Part shown: positions 60,651 through 64,000 of the stretch, one piece after another
Layout of the letters: each line of letters starts with the position of its first letter
Position numbering within the stretch: position 1 is the first letter of the stretch
NCBI GenBank assembly: GCA_963932545.1
Contig: CAWVRH010000007.1
Coordinates: 1-64,000, forward strand
From: UBA8337 sp963932545
Lineage (GTDB): Bacteria; Pseudomonadota; Alphaproteobacteria; RS24
Length of the DNA stretch: 64,000 nt
Reading direction: 5' to 3'
Program-made: the position numbers and the translations under genes
The notes under the pieces: model-generated
Told to the model about the DNA's origin: nothing
Database searches by the model: none
The model's input: only the letters and a program-made list of their open reading frames with translations

Positions 60651-60670
60651 GCATATGGCACTGAACACGC

Positions 60671-61126
60671 ATGTCTGAAATCCCAGAAATTGACTTAGAG
60701 GCGTTGCAGCCCCCCGAACCGTTTCGCTTAAGTGTGCGGCGGGGGCCTTTTACGACGCATAACGGGCCTTGGTTTCATTGGGCTAGCCCTGATACGTTTC
60801 GCCAAGGCGTTCGTTTGCTCGAGCGTCATTGCAACAGCCGTGGCATTGTTCATGGCGGCTTTCTGTCTTCCTTCGCAGATGGCCTAGCGGCGACTTCGGT
60901 ATTTCGCGAGGTGAAGCGGTCTTCGGTCACGATTAAGCTCAACACGGAGTTTTTGCGCAGCGCCAAAAGTGGCGATTGGCTGCAAGGCACAGCAAGGGTA
61001 ACGCGGGCCACTGGCAAGACCGCCTTTGTCGATGCCTATGCTTGGGTTGGCGAAGCGCAAGAGCCGCCAATGGACGCGTTAATCTTCCGTAGTTCAGCTA
61101 TTTTCAGATTATTAGAAGATAGATAG
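60671..61126 (+). CDS. PaaI-family hot-dog thioesterase
   Basis: The 151-residue protein has a hot-dog fold with the PaaI/thioesterase signature RGIVHGGFLSSFADGLAATSVF near residue 57, followed by SSVTIKLNTEFLRSAKSGDWLQGTARVTRATGKTAFVDAYAWV. It likely hydrolyses a small acyl-CoA. ATG 60671 has no clear Shine-Dalgarno, and its 5' region is made up of the 31-bp tandem repeats, which may be the leader. The next feature is tRNA-Pro(TGG), 47 bases after the stop. Confidence 0.87.
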   Translation: MSEIPEIDLEALQPPEPFRLSVRRGPFTTHNGPWFHWASPDTFRQGVRLLERHCNSRGIVHGGFLSSFADGLAATSVFREVKRSSVTIKLNTEFLRSAKSGDWLQGTARVTRATGKTAFVDAYAWVGEAQEPPMDALIFRSSAIFRLLEDR

Positions 61127-61173
61127 CTGTTTTGCTTGAAACCCAGAGATATTTCTATTAAGCAGGTGTCAGT

Positions 61174-61250
61174 CGGGGCTTGGCGCAGTCTGGTAGCGCA
61201 CCTGGTTTGGGACCAGGGGGTCGCAGGTTCGAGTCCTGCAGCCCCGACCA
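61174..61250 (+). tRNA. tRNA-Pro (anticodon TGG)
   Basis: The 77-nt sequence has acceptor stem CGGGGCT/AGCCCCG, T-arm GGTTCGAGTCC, and anticodon stem CCTGG/CCAGG enclosing TTTGGGA, giving anticodon TGG for CCA/CCG. CCA is encoded at 61248-61250. Confidence 0.96.
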
Positions 61251-61579
61251 TTATCGTATAGTTGCGTATTTTATCTGTTGACCGCAGTAAACAGTCATTT
61301 TTCGAGAAATCAGCGATAAATGATGCTTCATTCGAGTGGACTGGAGTGGACAAAAATCGACAAAATCGACAGACTTACGCCAATTTAAGCAAGATTGGCG
61401 TAAGAATTGGCGTAATCAACAACTACCTATAGTTTTATATCTTTGCTTTTGCAATGCAACCGCCAATTAAAGGCCGCTGGACGGGCGTGGCGCGCGCCTT
61501 GGGCTGTCGCTTGTGGGATTGCCTATTGCTTCGCCGGACGCGATTGCGATACGTTAATTTGCGTTGAGGAGTAATATGT
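61251..61579. other. 329-base intergenic region after tRNA-Pro(TGG) with a hairpin
   Basis: No supported gene. CTTACGCCAAT (61374-61384) and ATTGGCGTAAG (61394-61404) form a perfect 11-bp stem with a 9-nt loop, and AATTGGCGTAA (61405-61415) repeats the right arm directly. No T-run follows, so it is not a clear terminator. A small frame on the reverse strand (61435-61665) lies mostly within the start of the hydrolase gene and is not supported. The place beside a tRNA would suit an old integration site, but no integrase or matching att repeat is seen. Confidence 0.5.
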
Positions 61580-62563
61580 ATGGATATGTGGCAGTGGTTT
61601 TCTGAAAATGAAAAAGTATTAAGTGGCATAGCTGCCGCTTTTGTTATTCTGGGCGCCTTTGCCACGGTCGGCAGAAACTTTCTCGTTCAATTGTTTTATA
61701 AATCTTCGGGCGGGCGCCGCCTGACGCTTGCCGAGCTGAGTAAGCCGTCGCCGCATCCGGTGCAATTTGCCAATTGCGATGGCGTGAACATTGCCTTCAG
61801 CACGCATGGCAAATCGTCCCCAAATTTATTGGTGACACCGGGCATTATTTCCAACCTGCATATTTCCGCCAACCTTCCGCCGCTTCAGCGCACGATGGCG
61901 GCTTTGGCGAAATTCAGCCGTGTGATCAATTTTGATAAGCGCGGGCAGGGGCTTTCCGATCCGGTGGCCAATGTGGCGACCATGCAAGAACGGGTGCAAG
62001 ATATCCATGCTGTCGCCGATGCCTCTGGGGCCGATAAATTTGTTCTGATGGGAATTTCAGAAGGCGGCCCAATGAGCGTCAAATTCGCCGCCGAAAACCC
62101 AGACCGGGTTCGTGGGCTCATTTTATTCGGCACAACCCCCAAGTTCACCCGTGCCGATGACTATGCGATTGGACTATCGGACAGTGCGCTTGATTTATTG
62201 GGCGAGCAATGGGGTGAAGCGACGGCGCGGGACATATTATTTCCGAGCATCTCACGAGATGTCATCGACGATGACACTTACAAAGGATTTGAAATGCTTT
62301 TGTCTGACAAGCGGTCGTTGAAGCAGATTGTCGAATATATGAAGACTTTGGATGTGCGCGAGCTTCTTAAAGAGGTGCAATGTCCAACTTTGGTCATCCA
62401 TTTTTCTGGCGACTTGGCGGTTCCGGCCCGGATGGGGCGCTATATGGCCGACCGCATTCCCAATGCAGAATATTTAGAAATTGCGGGTGTGGATCATTGC
62501 GACTTGGGCTCTGCGCCGGATGCGATTAAGACCATTCAGCGGTTCATGGCTTCGGCCACTTAG
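61580..62563 (+). CDS. Alpha/beta hydrolase with N-terminal membrane segment
   Basis: The 327-residue protein has a hydrophobic segment near residues 13-33 and then an alpha/beta hydrolase domain: LVTPGIISNLHI (oxyanion), FDKRGQGLSDP, nucleophile in VLMGISEGGPMSVK, Asp in VIHFSGDLAVPA and His in GVDHCDLG. GAGGAG lies 8 bases before ATG 61580; a nearby ATG at 61576 is out of frame. It resembles hydrolases often fused to cyclase or regulator domains, though none is here. Likely membrane-tethered; substrate unknown. Confidence 0.85.
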   Translation: MDMWQWFSENEKVLSGIAAAFVILGAFATVGRNFLVQLFYKSSGGRRLTLAELSKPSPHPVQFANCDGVNIAFSTHGKSSPNLLVTPGIISNLHISANLPPLQRTMAALAKFSRVINFDKRGQGLSDPVANVATMQERVQDIHAVADASGADKFVLMGISEGGPMSVKFAAENPDRVRGLILFGTTPKFTRADDYAIGLSDSALDLLGEQWGEATARDILFPSISRDVIDDDTYKGFEMLLSDKRSLKQIVEYMKTLDVRELLKEVQCPTLVIHFSGDLAVPARMGRYMADRIPNAEYLEIAGVDHCDLGSAPDAIKTIQRFMASAT

Positions 62564-62631
62564 GCCGCCCCGCAGCCCCGAATCTAAGACGTCTAAGGCC
62601 GTCATGCGTATTTGTTTGGAGACTTGAGTAA

Positions 62632-63093
62632 ATGTTTAATGATTTCTTAGAAAAACATTCAGAGCGTATCGGTATTATTTTCATTATCGTCTCGTTGCTT
62701 TTTGTCGGGTATGAGATAAGCGAAAACTCGCGCAGCTCGAAGGCTAGCAATCATTTGGCGTTGATTGACACGGCGATGCGCCTGAACGTCGAGATTATGA
62801 AGGACGACCAACTGGCTAAGGTTTTTCAAGACACAATGGACGGGGTTCGCTACCCCATAGGCAAATTGGATAATATGAAGCAAGAGCTTTTGCTGCAGCA
62901 ATTGTACAATATCTGGGAGGTCGCGTTTTACAATTTCCACAAAGGCCAGCTAGAAGATGATGTCTGGCTTGCGTTCAGAGGATATTTCTCTGAGTATTTA
63001 TTGCCAAAGTCATATGACTTTTGGGAAAAACACCGGTTCATGTATGGTCCGGCATTCCGCGAGCATGTCGACAGTATTCCGGCCAAAATGTAG
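62632..63093 (+). CDS. Hypothetical protein with one N-terminal membrane segment
   Basis: The 153-residue protein starts with a short charged stretch, then a hydrophobic helix (GIIFIIVSLLFVGYEI, residues ~14-29), and continues as a mostly helical soluble domain rich in Leu, Glu, Gln and aromatic residues (QQLYNIWEVAFYNFHKGQLEDDVWLAFRGYFSEYL). No motif is recognised. It follows the hydrolase gene by 68 bases and has a purine-rich GGAGAC before ATG 62632. Confidence 0.7.
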   Translation: MFNDFLEKHSERIGIIFIIVSLLFVGYEISENSRSSKASNHLALIDTAMRLNVEIMKDDQLAKVFQDTMDGVRYPIGKLDNMKQELLLQQLYNIWEVAFYNFHKGQLEDDVWLAFRGYFSEYLLPKSYDFWEKHRFMYGPAFREHVDSIPAKM

Positions 63094-63333
63094 ATAATGC
63101 CCCGGTGGCTTCGCCACCCGTTTCGCATGTTTACCGATGTGCTGGGCATGGAACTGGTTGCCCTTTACGAGAGGCACCCGGCTGACTAACAGGCTTTCGC
63201 GCCCTTACTTTTCGAACATTGTACGAAAGGTATATCTTCGCCATCCCACGCCTTTGTTAAAAGCAGAACTGGTAAATGACAGCCTGAAACTTTAAGATAC
63301 AAGCTCCTTTTGAGATAAACGCAAGTGGGTACG

Positions 63334-64000
63334 ATGAAATTTGCAAATCCGGATATTACCGCTGATGGCGAGGCGCGCGCTTGGGTTGACTTGACCCAGC
63401 TGGAAACGCTTTGGCTCAATACAGGCACTTTATGCAATATTCAGTGTGACCATTGTTACATCGAATCTAGCCCGACGAATGATCGGCTGGTGTATCTAAC
63501 GCTGGCCGATGTGCGGAGCTATTTGGATGAAATTGCAGAGCAGGATTTAGGCACGCAACAAATTGGCATCACCGGCGGCGAGCCCTTCATGAACCCCGAT
63601 ATTATGCCAATCATCGAGTTGATTTTGGAGCGCGGCTTTGAGCTTTTGGTGTTAACCAATGCCATGAAGCCTATGGAGCATAAACGCGAAGCTTTGCTAA
63701 ACGTGCTGTCGCGCTATGGCAGCCAAATGGTGCTGCGGATTTCGGTCGACCATTTTAGCCAAGCCTTGCATGAAGAGGAACGTGGCGAAAACACATGGGC
63801 CCCTATGGTGAAAGGGCTTCAATGGTTGTCCGCCCATGGCTTTGCCATTGATGTTGCAGGCCGCACGCGCTGGAACGATAAAGAAGACGATTTGCGCCAT
63901 GGGTTTGCCCGGCTTTTTAACTCCTTAGACGTGAGCGTAGATGCCCAAAACCCAAAAGAACTCATGCTGTTTCCCGAGATGGATGAAGGCGCGGAAGTGC
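63334..64000 (+). CDS. Radical SAM protein (3' end outside the window)
   Basis: From ATG 63334 a frame runs open to the window edge (222 full codons). LNTGTLCNIQCDHCYIESSP carries the CxxxCxxC cluster motif (Cys34, Cys38, Cys41) that holds the [4Fe-4S] of radical SAM enzymes, and ITGGEPFMNPDI near residues 79-90 is the SAM-binding GGEP motif. The protein has no further assignable domain in the visible part, so its substrate is unknown; many relatives act on peptides, cofactors or lipids. GTGGGTAC precedes the ATG with only weak Shine-Dalgarno character. Confidence 0.88.
   Translation, partial: MKFANPDITADGEARAWVDLTQLETLWLNTGTLCNIQCDHCYIESSPTNDRLVYLTLADVRSYLDEIAEQDLGTQQIGITGGEPFMNPDIMPIIELILERGFELLVLTNAMKPMEHKREALLNVLSRYGSQMVLRISVDHFSQALHEEERGENTWAPMVKGLQWLSAHGFAIDVAGRTRWNDKEDDLRHGFARLFNSLDVSVDAQNPKELMLFPEMDEGAEV

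Noticed and set aside
61036..61353. Reverse-strand frame containing AAGLEPATP..
   Set aside because: The phrase is the antisense translation of the tRNA-Pro gene, a classic false gene. The same holds for the frame at 46091-46315, antisense to the other tRNA-Pro.
61435..61665. A 76-codon reverse-strand frame before the second hydrolase
   Set aside because: It overlaps the start and ribosome site of a better supported gene and has basic, low-complexity composition.
63097..63189. A 30-codon frame (MPRWLRHPFRMFTDVLG..)
   Set aside because: No ribosome site, no family, and a hairpin (GGTGGC/GCCACC) lies at its start. It cannot be supported as a gene.

Overview
The window is a stretch of a compact alphaproteobacterial chromosome of moderate GC content. 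The assignment rests on gene content and order: pdxJ-acpS-lepB-rnc-era-recO, ribD-ribE-ribBA-ribH-nusB-thiL behind glyA-nrdR, DUF177-plsX-fabH-ihfA-merR, rplM-rpsI followed by argC, and aminotransferase-hom-glpX-recJ. A CBP3-type cytochrome bc1 chaperone, heme A synthase, a Mg-type HemB, a leucyl-transferase (Bpt) and three-part TRAP transport also fit. I cannot name the order or genus.

Layout. 1-1850 is a small accessory patch beside tRNA-Ser(GCT): an RTX-repeat frame that starts inside a repeat module, a terminator, and a decayed reverse-strand gene. 1850-15920 is mostly housekeeping: an SDR divergent from dapA, then smpB, a family 5 uracil-DNA glycosylase, folK, rpoZ, a RelA/SpoT enzyme, pyrE, a DUF2062 protein, pdxJ to recO, and parC. 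15924-22142 lies on the reverse strand: a small anchored protein, a TakP-like TRAP transporter, bpt and an SLC13/RCK_C permease. 22279-31738 carries a flavin reductase-like protein, a beta-hydroxyacid dehydrogenase, a subtilisin-like lipoprotein with a possible C-terminal barrel, hemB, a three-gene valine catabolic operon, a DUF1295 protein and a GDPD-like protein. 31872-38433 is the glyA-nrdR-riboflavin-nusB-thiL run. hppA (H+-pyrophosphatase) has its own terminator. 40824-46340 holds an unknown membrane protein, bamE, the bc1 chaperone, the DUF177-plsX-fabH-ihfA-merR block, tRNA-Pro(GGG) and a 26-residue membrane microprotein. 46452-56098 has a DUF2842 protein, ctaA, rplM-rpsI, fabZ, argC, an aminotransferase, hom, glpX, recJ and tRNA-Glu. 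The rest is more mixed: exported MsrA, a Sel1/TPR-like protein, glyoxalase I, a hydrolase coupled to a sirtuin, a double cold-shock-domain gene cut by one in-frame stop, a thioesterase behind a 31-bp tandem repeat, tRNA-Pro(TGG), another hydrolase, an unknown membrane protein and a radical SAM gene that leaves the window.

How the genes work together. Several operons pair core information processing with cofactor or lipid synthesis: riboflavin with NusB and ThiL, PlsX/FabH with IHF-alpha, and LepB/RNase III/Era/RecO with PdxJ/AcpS. The acyl-CoA dehydrogenase, 3-hydroxyisobutyryl-CoA hydrolase and 3-hydroxyisobutyrate dehydrogenase form consecutive stages of valine breakdown.

I found no CRISPR array, prophage, intact insertion sequence or obvious new multigene system; this is mainly core genome. 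The items most worth a second look are the nonsense-split double cold-shock gene, the two tandem-repeat loci, the RTX/decay patch at tRNA-Ser, the lipoprotein subtilase, and the 26-residue microprotein. All motif calls come from reading the sequence; no database search was run.
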